A stretch of 64,000 nt of DNA, taken from contig NZ_BBKT01000051.1 in NCBI RefSeq assembly GCF_000747665.1, forward strand, positions 1-64,000, in the 5' to 3' direction. The position numbers and the translations under genes are program-made. Below the pieces are notes generated by a model. That model did not search any database, was not told the DNA's origin, and saw only the letters and a program-made list of their open reading frames with translations. Origin of the DNA: Thermoanaerobacterium saccharolyticum. Lineage in GTDB: Bacteria > Bacillota > Thermoanaerobacteria > Thermoanaerobacterales > Thermoanaerobacteraceae. This document shows positions 56,590 through 64,000 of this stretch, piece by piece (positions within the stretch are counted from its first letter, which is position 1; each line of letters opens with the position of its first letter).

Positions 56590-56676
56590 TGAGATAGATG
56601 ATGTGAGTCTATATGTGGGCGCTTTATGACTCATTGATATAGTGGCGCAACCGGCATCATTGTCGGGTTTATTTAT
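56590..56676 (+). promoter_or_regulatory. structured leader of the type IV pilus operon, possible riboswitch
   Basis: GATGATG (56597-56603) can pair with CATCAT (56655-56660). Inside, TGAGTC/GACTCA (56604-56609 with 56628-56633) competes with CTATAT/ATATAG (56609-56614 with 56637-56642), and CCGGC/GTCGG forms a 3' hairpin that competes with the outer stem. Alternative folds of this type are typical of regulated leaders. It does not match the c-di-GMP-I consensus core that I know. A possible TATAAT lies at 56549-56554. Confidence 0.4.
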
Positions 56677-56691
56677 TTTGGAGGGGCTTTG

Positions 56692-58386
56692 ATGATAAAA
56701 AAGAAATTAGGAGATCTTCTTGTAGAAGTTGGTCTTTTAGATGAGAATCAGCTCAATAATGCAATTAAGATACAAAAAAAGACTGGTGAAAAGTTAGGTA
56801 AAATTCTTGTAAAAGAAGGATATCTAACAGAGGAGCAAATTATCGAGGCTTTAGAGTTTCAATTGGGCATACCGCATATAGACATGAGAAAGGTATTTAT
56901 AGATGCTAATGTGGCAAAGCTTATACCAGAATCAATGGCCAAAAGGCACGTTGCCATACCTATAAAAAAGGAAAACAACAGCATATTTGTTGCAATGGCA
57001 GATCCTCTGAACATTTTTGCCATTGATGACATAAAACTTATTACGAAGCTTGATGTGAAGCCATTGATTGCTTCCGAAGATGGTATACTGAAGGCTATTG
57101 ACAAGGTTTTTGGTAAAGAAGAGGCCGAAAAAGCTGTTCAAGACTTTAAAAAAGAGCTAAGCCATGATAAAGTTGAAGACGACAGTAATTTATTAAAGGA
57201 TGTTTCAGAAGATGAGATTAACAATGCCCCTGCAGTAAGATTGGTAAATTCAATTATTGAGCAAGCAGTAAAAAATCGCGCATCTGATGTTCACATAGAG
57301 CCTACCGAAAATGACTTAAGAATAAGATTTAGAGTCGATGGTGAACTGCATGAGGCAATGAGGGTATTTAAAAGCACCCAAGGGCCAGTTATCACCAGAA
57401 TAAAAATCATGGCCAATATGAATATTGCTGAAAGAAGGATACCTCAAGATGGAAAAATCGAAATGAATCTAGGCAGCAAAAGTGTAGATATAAGGGTATC
57501 TTCTCTACCTACAATTTACGGTGAAAAACTTGTGCTTAGGATTTTAGATAAAAGTGGTTATATCATCACAAAAGATAAATTGGGGTTAAGCGATGATGAT
57601 TTGAAACTATTTGATAATTTACTTAGACATCCAAATGGCATAATCCTTCTTACTGGGCCTACCGGAAGTGGAAAAACCACGACTCTTTATGCTATGTTAA
57701 ACGAGCTTAATAAACCTGATAAAAATATAATAACTGTCGAAGACCCTGTTGAATACACTCTTGAGGGATTAAATCAAGTTCAAGTCAACGAAAAAGCTGG
57801 CCTTACGTTCGCTTCTGCTTTAAGATCTATACTTAGGCAGGATCCAGATATAATAATGATTGGCGAAATAAGAGATAGAGAGACTGCTGAAATAGCAATA
57901 AGATCTTCCATAACAGGTCATCTTGTCTTATCTACATTGCATACGAATGATTCTGCAGGTGCGATAACAAGGCTTATTGATATGGGAATTGAACCATATC
58001 TTGTTTCTTCATCTGTTGTTGGCGTTATTGCTCAAAGACTGGCGAGGAAGATATGCGATAACTGCAAAATAGAGTATGATGCCAGCAAGAGAGAAAAGAT
58101 TATTTTAGGAATTGACGCTGATGAATCTCTTAAATTGTATAGATCAAAAGGATGTGCTGTTTGCAATAAAACTGGTTATCGCGGCAGAGTTCCTATATAT
58201 GAGATAATGATGATGACTCCCAAGATAAAAGAGCTTATAAATGAGAAAGCTCCGGCAGATGTGATTTTAAATGAGGCTGTATCAAATGGTATGAATACGC
58301 TTAAAGAAAGTGCTAAAAAGCTTGTCTTGTCAGGTGTAACTACTGTAGATGAAATGTTACGTCTTACATACGATGAAGCTTATTAA
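56692..58386 (+). CDS. pilB: type IV pilus assembly ATPase PilB (GspE family)
   Basis: A 564-residue ATPase. The N-terminal MshEN-like domain (about 1-150) has repeated LGDLLVEVGLL and LGKILVKEGYLTEEQ motifs, of the kind that bind c-di-GMP in some relatives. The C-terminal motor has Walker A GPTGSGKTTT, the Asp box, IMIGEIRDRETAE and a zinc site CDNCK with CAVCNKTG. It powers pilus extension. ATG 56692 follows GGAGGGG. First gene of the pilus operon. Confidence 0.95.
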   Translation: MIKKKLGDLLVEVGLLDENQLNNAIKIQKKTGEKLGKILVKEGYLTEEQIIEALEFQLGIPHIDMRKVFIDANVAKLIPESMAKRHVAIPIKKENNSIFVAMADPLNIFAIDDIKLITKLDVKPLIASEDGILKAIDKVFGKEEAEKAVQDFKKELSHDKVEDDSNLLKDVSEDEINNAPAVRLVNSIIEQAVKNRASDVHIEPTENDLRIRFRVDGELHEAMRVFKSTQGPVITRIKIMANMNIAERRIPQDGKIEMNLGSKSVDIRVSSLPTIYGEKLVLRILDKSGYIITKDKLGLSDDDLKLFDNLLRHPNGIILLTGPTGSGKTTTLYAMLNELNKPDKNIITVEDPVEYTLEGLNQVQVNEKAGLTFASALRSILRQDPDIIMIGEIRDRETAEIAIRSSITGHLVLSTLHTNDSAGAITRLIDMGIEPYLVSSSVVGVIAQRLARKICDNCKIEYDASKREKIILGIDADESLKLYRSKGCAVCNKTGYRGRVPIYEIMMMTPKIKELINEKAPADVILNEAVSNGMNTLKESAKKLVLSGVTTVDEMLRLTYDEAY

Positions 58387-58419
58387 AATATTAAATAATT
58401 TGCTAAAGGTGATACTACG

Positions 58420-59472
58420 ATGAAAACAAGTGAACTTCTGGCTATGGTTGTAGAAAAAGGCGCATCTGATTTGCATATAACAGTTGGCGTTCCTCCAGTC
58501 CTCAGGATTAATGGTCAACTTATAAAATTGAATTTGCCTCAATTAACACCTCAAGATACTGAAGAAATAACAAAGGATTTGCTTTCAAGCGATGAATTAA
58601 AAAAGCTTGAAGATATGGGTGACATTGACTTGTCGTATTCAATAAAAGGGCTTGGAAGGTTCAGAATAAATGCGTATAAGCAAAGAGGAACATATAGCCT
58701 TGCCATAAGATCTGTCGCATTGAGAATTCCTACAATTGATGAATTAGGACTTCCAGAAGTGATTAAAGAACTTGCGCTTAAAACCCGTGGTCTCATAATT
58801 GTTACAGGACCTACAGGCAGTGGAAAATCTACGACATTAGCGTCTATGATCGATTTAATAAACGAAGAACGCAATTGTCATATATTGACCCTTGAAGATC
58901 CTATTGAGTATTTGCATAAGCATAAAAAGAGCATAGTAAATCAAAGAGAAATCGGACATGACGCGATGTCGTATGCCAGTGCATTAAGGGCAGCACTAAG
59001 AGAAGACCCTGATGTTATACTTGTTGGGGAGATGAGAGATCTTGAGACGATACAGATAGCTATAACAGCGGCTGAGACAGGGCATCTTGTGTTATCTACT
59101 TTACATACTATAGGTTCAGCAAAGACTATCGACAGGATTATAGATGTTTTTCCACCGCATCAACAGCAGCAGATAAAAGTACAGCTTTCAAATGTGTTAG
59201 AAGGGATTGTGTCTCAACAATTGCTGCCTAAAATAGACAATTCAGGGCGAGTCGTCGCTGTAGAAGTCATGATAGCCACACCTGCAATAAGAAACCTAAT
59301 AAGAGAAGGTAAGTCATTTCAAATTCAATCGATGGTGCAAACCGGAAATAAATTTGGAATGGTGACAATGGACATGTGGATATCGCAGTTATTAAAAAGG
59401 AATTTGATTTCTATGGATGATGCGCTTACGTATTGCGTTGACAGAGAAAACTTTTCTCGGTTAGTAGTATAA
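58420..59472 (+). CDS. pilT: pilus retraction ATPase PilT
   Basis: A 350-residue hexameric ATPase. ASDLHITVGVPP is at the N-terminus, Walker A is GPTGSGKSTTL, and AIRNLIREGK near the C-terminus is the PilT-specific region required for retraction. It drives pilus retraction, giving twitching motility or DNA uptake. It follows pilB by about 30 bases. Confidence 0.95.
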   Translation: MKTSELLAMVVEKGASDLHITVGVPPVLRINGQLIKLNLPQLTPQDTEEITKDLLSSDELKKLEDMGDIDLSYSIKGLGRFRINAYKQRGTYSLAIRSVALRIPTIDELGLPEVIKELALKTRGLIIVTGPTGSGKSTTLASMIDLINEERNCHILTLEDPIEYLHKHKKSIVNQREIGHDAMSYASALRAALREDPDVILVGEMRDLETIQIAITAAETGHLVLSTLHTIGSAKTIDRIIDVFPPHQQQQIKVQLSNVLEGIVSQQLLPKIDNSGRVVAVEVMIATPAIRNLIREGKSFQIQSMVQTGNKFGMVTMDMWISQLLKRNLISMDDALTYCVDRENFSRLVV

Positions 59473-59498
59473 GATAATGGCTTGAAAGGGTGGCTTAG

Positions 59499-60713
59499 AT
59501 GCCAACTTATACATACAAAGTAAAGGATATGGATGGAAATCTTATAACAGGCACTATGGAGCTTGATACATTGTCTTCGTGTGTAGATAGCTTAAAGCAG
59601 AAAAATTATTACATATTAGATGTTAAGGAAAAAGTGGAGAAGAAGGACATTTTTGAAAGTATCAATTCTTCTCGTAAAGTGAAGGTAAAAGATATAGCTG
59701 TGTTTTGCAGGCAGTTTTCGGTTCTAATAAATGCAGGTATTCCTATTGTTGCATCACTTGCAACTTTGTCTGAGCAAGTTGAAAATAAACGGCTTAAGAA
59801 GGCCCTGGATGAAGTATATGAGGATGTGCAGAAGGGAAAAACTCTTTCTGAATCAATGAGAAAGCATCCAGATGTATTTCCGATGCTTTTATTTAACATG
59901 GTAGAAGCAGGAGAAGTAAGTGGTACTTTAGACAAAGTATTAAATGAGATGGCTGAACATTTTGAGAAGGAAAATAATTTAAACCAAAAAATAAAATCAG
60001 CACTGGCATATCCTGTGATTGTATCCATCGTTGCAGTATTGGTAGTCGTATTTCTTGTTACAAACGTCCTTCCTACATTTGTAGGCATGTTTAAAAATGC
60101 AGGAGCGCAATTGCCGACGCCTACATTGATACTTTTAGGATTAAGCGATTCTATAGCACATTATTGGTATGTTTATTTGGTAAATATTGTATTATTAATC
60201 TTTGTACTTTTAAGAACTATAAAAACAAATAGGGGAAGAGAATTATTTGATTTTTTGATGTTAAAGATGCCGATATTTGGTCCACTAAATGTGAAGATCA
60301 TCACATCAAGGTTTACTCGGACGTTGTCAACGCTTATAGGTTCAGGGATTCCACTAATGGAATCATTGTCTGTTGTAGAAAAGGTGGTAGGCAATACTGT
60401 TGTGGCAAATGGCTTAAAAAAAGCGGAAGAAGAAATAAAAAGGGGAAACGGGCTTGCATTGCCTTTAAAGAAAATCGATATATTTCCGCCGATGGTTATT
60501 CAAATGATAAAGGTTGGAGAAGATTCGGGATCATTGGACAGCATATTAAAGAAAACAGCGGATTTTTACGACAGCGAAGTGGATACAGCCGTATCGCAGA
60601 TGACCACTTTGATAGAGCCTTTGATAATAGTCGTATTAGCATTAGTAGTTGGATTCATAGTGGTGTCTATAGTGATGCCTATGTTCCAAATGTACAACTT
60701 TATAGGTCAATAA
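59499..60713 (+). CDS. pilC: type IV pilus inner-membrane platform protein PilC (GspF family)
   Basis: A 404-residue protein. Two GspF domains each have the FCRQFSVLINAGIP / FTRTLSTLIGSGIP start and an EAGEVSG / GEDSG loop, with three transmembrane helices. It couples the PilB/PilT motors to pilin assembly. ATG 59499, with GAAAGGGTGG upstream. Confidence 0.95.
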   Translation: MPTYTYKVKDMDGNLITGTMELDTLSSCVDSLKQKNYYILDVKEKVEKKDIFESINSSRKVKVKDIAVFCRQFSVLINAGIPIVASLATLSEQVENKRLKKALDEVYEDVQKGKTLSESMRKHPDVFPMLLFNMVEAGEVSGTLDKVLNEMAEHFEKENNLNQKIKSALAYPVIVSIVAVLVVVFLVTNVLPTFVGMFKNAGAQLPTPTLILLGLSDSIAHYWYVYLVNIVLLIFVLLRTIKTNRGRELFDFLMLKMPIFGPLNVKIITSRFTRTLSTLIGSGIPLMESLSVVEKVVGNTVVANGLKKAEEEIKRGNGLALPLKKIDIFPPMVIQMIKVGEDSGSLDSILKKTADFYDSEVDTAVSQMTTLIEPLIIVVLALVVGFIVVSIVMPMFQMYNFIGQ

Positions 60714-60740
60714 ACAAATTATGGGAAGGGGGTGAAAAGA

Positions 60741-61094
60741 ATGGCATGGTTTGTGAAGGCATTAAATAAAGATGAAAAAGGTTTTACACTGATAGAATTG
60801 ATTGTAGTAATAGCAATACTTGGAATACTTGCAGCAATTGCAGTGCCGAGAGTAACAGGGTCATTAAATACTGCAAAAACAAACGCAGACAAAGCAAATG
60901 CACAAATTATAGGCCAAGCTGCGGAAAGGTATTTTTTAGAACAGGGTTCAGCACCTACAAGTATTAATGATTTAGTAACAAAAGGTTATCTCAATAAAGT
61001 TCCAACGCCATCGTCGGGTGGAAGTTTTAATCTTTCAGTAGATTCAAGTGGAAATGCAACTGTTAGTGTAGGCACTCAACAACTGTATCCATAA
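60741..61094 (+). CDS. pilA: major type IV pilin (prepilin)
   Basis: A 117-residue prepilin. The short positively charged leader ends in G, followed by FTLIELIVVIAILGILAAIA, the class III signal with Glu5. The mature C-terminal region is small, with no Cys pair. ATG 60741 follows AAGGGGGTG. The hairpin just after it may raise pilin mRNA relative to downstream genes. Confidence 0.93.
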   Translation: MAWFVKALNKDEKGFTLIELIVVIAILGILAAIAVPRVTGSLNTAKTNADKANAQIIGQAAERYFLEQGSAPTSINDLVTKGYLNKVPTPSSGGSFNLSVDSSGNATVSVGTQQLYP

Positions 61095-61101
61095 AAATAT
61101 T

Positions 61102-61122
61102 TCGGGCACCACTGGTGCCCGC
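61102..61122 (+). terminator. hairpin after pilA
   Basis: CGGGCACC and GGTGCCCG are perfect arms around ACT, with no T-tract. Probably a partial terminator or processing element. Confidence 0.6.
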
Positions 61123-61148
61123 ATATACCTATTATTAAGGAGGCAGAA

Positions 61149-61905
61149 ATGTTTATTCTATATATACTTGTTTTTATATTTGGCGCAATAATTGGTAGTT
61201 TTCTAAATGTAGTCATATACAGACTTCCGAGGAATGAGTCAATAGTATATCCTCCATCACATTGTGTAAATTGCAAAAGGGAATTAAAACCCTATGATTT
61301 GATTCCTATATTAAGCTATATTTTTTTTAAAAGGCAGATGTAGATACTGTGGAAGTAGAATATCAATAAGATATCCTATTGTTGAGCTTTTAACAGGACT
61401 TATATATCTTATTTTATTTATTTATTTTGGCATATCCATAAAGTCGCTGTCGTATGCTTTTTTAGCGTCATTATTGATTGTCATAACATTTATAGATATG
61501 GAACATAAGATAATACCAAATAAAATAATTTTGATAGGTTTGATAGTTGGAGCAGCATTTAGGTTGATTACGATTAATTACGGCATATGGGACTACATTG
61601 TAGGCTTTTTAGTTGGTGGTGGAGTGATTCTTTTAATATCTTTATTGTCAGGAGGAGGCATGGGTGGTGGAGATATAAAACTTATGGCCATGATTGGCCT
61701 TTTTGTAGGATGGAAACTTACTATATCGACGCTTTTTTTGGCAGTTGTATTAGGTGCCGTTGGCGGTATCGTCTTGATTTTGTTTAAAATCAAGACGAGA
61801 AAAGATTATATACCTTTTGGACCGTATATAAGCATTGCCTGTATTATCTCTATATTATACGGATACGATTTGCTAAATATGTATATAAAGCTTATAAGAG
61901 GTTGA
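61149..61905 (+). pseudogene. pilD: prepilin peptidase PilD, single-base frameshift
   Basis: ATG 61149 after AAGGAGG. The frame breaks at eight T (61321-61328). With seven T the product has 251 residues. It has the zinc-type CxxC pairs (HCVNCKRE, then CRYCGSRI), catalytic Asp in FIDMEHKIIPN and the GGGDIK motif, and about seven membrane helices. It cleaves and N-methylates prepilins. The operon needs it, so it is probably functional. Confidence 0.9.
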
Positions 61906-61909
61906 AAGA

Positions 61910-62386
61910 ATGCAAAGATGTGTGAAAGCAAATGAAAGTGGATTAACTCTAATAGAGTTGATAACGGTAGTGTCGATATTTTCTATTATCGTATTGATAG
62001 CAGTTCCAAAGACAGGTTTTTTCAATGCAAAAACTTCGGAAATGCGTTTAAGAATGGTGGCATATGAGCTTATAAGCGACATAAGGTATGTTCAATACAA
62101 AAATATCTATGAAAATGAAAGCTTGTATTTAACTATACAAACTGATCACAAAGGGTATTACATAAATAAACCAGGTACAATGGTTAAAAAGATAAAAACA
62201 AAAATATTACCTGATGGTATTACTGTATACTGGAATATTAATGAAAAACCTTTAGAAATATCTTTCTCAAATCAAGGTGCACCAACACTAGGTGGATGTA
62301 CTATAAGCTTATTAAATTCGAACAAAAGGATAGATATAACCATTTTGCCTGCTACAGGAAGAGTAATGATAAAGGGGGATTATTGA
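61910..62386 (+). CDS. minor pilin / pseudopilin, GspH-like
   Basis: A 158-residue prepilin-like protein. The leader ends SG, then LTLIELITVVSIFSIIVLIAV, class III signal with Glu5. The rest is beta-rich with a C-terminal LPATGRVMI segment found in GspH/FimT-type minor pilins. It would prime pilus assembly. It starts five bases after pilD. Confidence 0.82.
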   Translation: MQRCVKANESGLTLIELITVVSIFSIIVLIAVPKTGFFNAKTSEMRLRMVAYELISDIRYVQYKNIYENESLYLTIQTDHKGYYINKPGTMVKKIKTKILPDGITVYWNINEKPLEISFSNQGAPTLGGCTISLLNSNKRIDITILPATGRVMIKGDY

Positions 62387-62397
62387 GGTGAAGCAAG

Positions 62398-63135
62398 TTG
62401 AAATATTTAAAAAATGCATTTGGCATGACACTTATTGAAGTTCTTGTAGCGATAGCTTTATTTTCGATTGCAGCTATACCTATTTTAGGTCTATTTCATG
62501 AATCGGTAATCACAAATGCGGATTCTAAAATCAGAACAAAGGAAGCTACAATAGCTCAAAGCATAGCAGAAGATATAAAGGCGGGAAATATAAAGAATAA
62601 CGACGATTTACAGAAAAAAGTATTTCCAGAAATTCAAGAGGGATATTATTTATCTGTACCTGAAAATCCTCAATCTATTGGAAATGGACTTATGAAATAT
62701 AAGTTTCAGGTTAATTACCAATACAAAACCAATTTAGTATATACGCTTTACGTAGTTGCACCTGCAACGAATGTAACTGCATACACACCACCAACTATTA
62801 ATATTCCAAGTGGAAGTACTATTAATTATAGAGATATATCTAATATATTTACTGTTTTTGCATGGGGTTCATTAGCCGCATTATTATTCTTATATCCTAT
62901 TGTCAAATTGGATTTAATTAGCGCATTTGGCATGGTGTTTGGGACTATTTTTGATGCTATTGATATTTGGAAAATATTTAAATTTCCGTATATATTGAAA
63001 GATGGTTACACTTTAAAGACAATTGCGGATGAGATATCTGCTAAAATTGGGAATATAAACTTTCCGCCAGCATTGCAGTGGTGGGATCCAAATTTCGACT
63101 GGAGATGGTTATTTGATCCTACGAAATGGAAATAA
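62398..63135 (+). CDS. prepilin-type protein with unusual C-terminal membrane/Trp-rich region
   Basis: A 245-residue protein. The N-terminal G-MTLIEVLVAIALFSIAA is a class III signal. After a pilin-like region (to about residue 145) it has a second hydrophobic segment (about 150-175), another around 178-190, and a tail rich in Trp (QWWDPNFDWRW). No usual minor pilin has this. The start is TTG 62398, and its 3' end overlaps the next gene by 23 bases. Confidence 0.75.
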   Translation: MKYLKNAFGMTLIEVLVAIALFSIAAIPILGLFHESVITNADSKIRTKEATIAQSIAEDIKAGNIKNNDDLQKKVFPEIQEGYYLSVPENPQSIGNGLMKYKFQVNYQYKTNLVYTLYVVAPATNVTAYTPPTINIPSGSTINYRDISNIFTVFAWGSLAALLFLYPIVKLDLISAFGMVFGTIFDAIDIWKIFKFPYILKDGYTLKTIADEISAKIGNINFPPALQWWDPNFDWRWLFDPTKWK

Positions 63136-63577
63136 AGGTTTTACATTAATTGAACTTTTAGTGGTATTGTCTTTAATAGGACTTGTAGTGTCGATATATG
63201 CTACATTGTACTATTCTGGATATAAAACATACTCAGACGTGGTTAATAGTTCTGATGTAGAACAAAATGTTAGATATGCTATGACGTACATTATGAATAA
63301 GGTTAATCAATGTTCTGACAAAAGTAAAATTACCCCATATAACATTAATGGCTATACAGGAATAAAGATTGATGATAAAAACATTATTCTCTACAATAGC
63401 CAGTTACATAAGCTGTTTGATTATTTAAACAATGGGAATGAAATAGCTACAAATATATACGGGTTTTTTGTTACTCCTTCTCAGGATGGAACTATTATTA
63501 ATGTTAAAATAGTTGGTCAAAAAAGTGATGGTACAGGTAAGATTACATTAACATCAGATATATATTTAAGGAAGTGA
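63113..63577 (+). CDS. minor pilin, PilW/GspJ-like
   Basis: A 154-residue protein. KG-FTLIELLVVLSLIGLVVS is the class III prepilin signal, then a YYSGYKTYSDV helix and beta-rich C-terminus resembling GspJ/PilW. The TTG at 63113 lies inside the previous gene and has no good ribosome site, so translation may be coupled. Confidence 0.8.
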   Translation: MILRNGNKGFTLIELLVVLSLIGLVVSIYATLYYSGYKTYSDVVNSSDVEQNVRYAMTYIMNKVNQCSDKSKITPYNINGYTGIKIDDKNIILYNSQLHKLFDYLNNGNEIATNIYGFFVTPSQDGTIINVKIVGQKSDGTGKITLTSDIYLRK

Positions 63578-63587
63578 AATATTTTTA

Positions 63588-64000
63588 ATGGATAATAAAG
63601 GTTCTGCCTTAATATTCACTTTGATTATAATACTTATATTGTCTGTGCTTGCGTTGTCTATTTTAGATGTCTCTTTATTTGAATATAAAGCTTCTTATGC
63701 ATATGGGAATTCAATATTAGTTAATAATGCCGCAGAGGCTGGATTAGACACAGCAAAGGGAGTATTTAATAAAAATTTATTTGATAATCTAAATAATTTA
63801 ATAAATAATACAGCTAATACATTAATAAATAAATATAGTTCTTTGATACCGCCCCAAACTGTTCCAAAAGAGGTTATGTATGAAGCAATATATCAGGCAG
63901 TTAGGCAATACCTTGAAAACAATGTTTTTAATGCGTATCAAAATTATCAATTTTATTTAGATGATAAAAATACGATTGCCGTAACTATTTCATATATTAA
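63588..64000 (+). CDS. PilX-like pilus assembly protein (cut by window end)
   Basis: ATG 63588 follows AAGGAAGTG. About 137 residues are visible, starting MDNKGSALIFTLIIILILSV. The G-SALIF leader lacks Glu5, as often seen in PilX/GspK-type minor components, and AAEAGLD matches the PilX N-terminal domain. The rest lies beyond 64000. Confidence 0.75.
   Translation, partial: MDNKGSALIFTLIIILILSVLALSILDVSLFEYKASYAYGNSILVNNAAEAGLDTAKGVFNKNLFDNLNNLINNTANTLINKYSSLIPPQTVPKEVMYEAIYQAVRQYLENNVFNAYQNYQFYLDDKNTIAVTISYI

Noticed and set aside
56590-56676. Direct assignment as a c-di-GMP-I riboswitch
   Set aside because: The expected conserved core and tetraloop receptor sequence are not visible, so only a structured leader is claimed.

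Overview
The window looks like a chromosomal segment of a low-GC, spore-forming, thermophilic Clostridia bacterium. Thermoanaerobacterium or a close relative in the Thermoanaerobacterales is most likely. The basis is AT-rich DNA with strong AGGAGG ribosome sites and many TTG/GTG starts, T-box leaders on ileS, trp and hisS-aspS, an uninterrupted sigK with a pro-sequence, a Firmicutes-type 6S RNA between aspS and tcdA, and Clostridia-like gene order throughout. The genus is inferred from gene content and style, not from a database comparison.

Layout. 1-4.7 kb: a candidate structured RNA, then the cell-division cluster hlyD-like, yggS, sepF, yggT, ylmH, divIVA and a TM1266-type ACT protein. 4.7-8.8 kb: Ile T-box and ileS, then an MTA/SAH nucleosidase and a thiamine-binding-like protein. 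8.8-15.7 kb: a complete trpEGDCFBA operon behind a Trp T-box that carries two successive antiterminator/terminator modules. 15.7-21.3 kb: bcp, small membrane proteins, a YteA-like zinc-finger protein, tRNA-Trp, transketolase, a mutarotase-like protein and lspA. 21.3-31.4 kb: an rluD-type gene, His T-box with hisS-aspS, 6S RNA, tcdA, a CsoR-type repressor, trxA, a divergent UppS paralogue, rarA, and an Rrf2 regulator with a cysteine desulfurase. 31.4-41.5 kb: the accessory island, consisting of an XRE/TPR regulator, two CPBP-family membrane proteins, an ABC-exporter remnant and an MFS transporter. Two different IS21-family elements have landed in it. 41.6-56.5 kb: AI-2E family transporter, alaS, ireB, ruvX, DUF1292, fur, rnj, ylbF, mltG, yrrM, a U32 protein, a class B PBP, sigK, yqeG and aroE. 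56.6-64 kb: a type IV pilus operon (pilB, pilT, pilC, pilA, pilD and minor pilins) that runs off the right edge.

How the parts connect. The trp leader and the tRNA-Trp it should sense are both present. The tRNA has discriminator G and an encoded CCA, which matches the UGGC bulge in both antiterminators. PilB has an N-terminal MshEN-like domain, and the pilus operon begins with a leader that can fold in alternative ways. In the island both IS insertions can be excised on paper, restoring full-length reading frames and showing target duplications. They are therefore recent hits on a regulator/transporter/CPBP locus, possibly peptide signalling or bacteriocin immunity.

The most striking global oddity is that ten genes, several normally essential (alaS is the clearest), are each broken by exactly one extra base in an A or T run of 7-9. 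Either the assembly over-calls homopolymers or transcripts are repaired by slippage. The window alone cannot decide. I did not see CRISPR arrays, prophage genes or rRNA.
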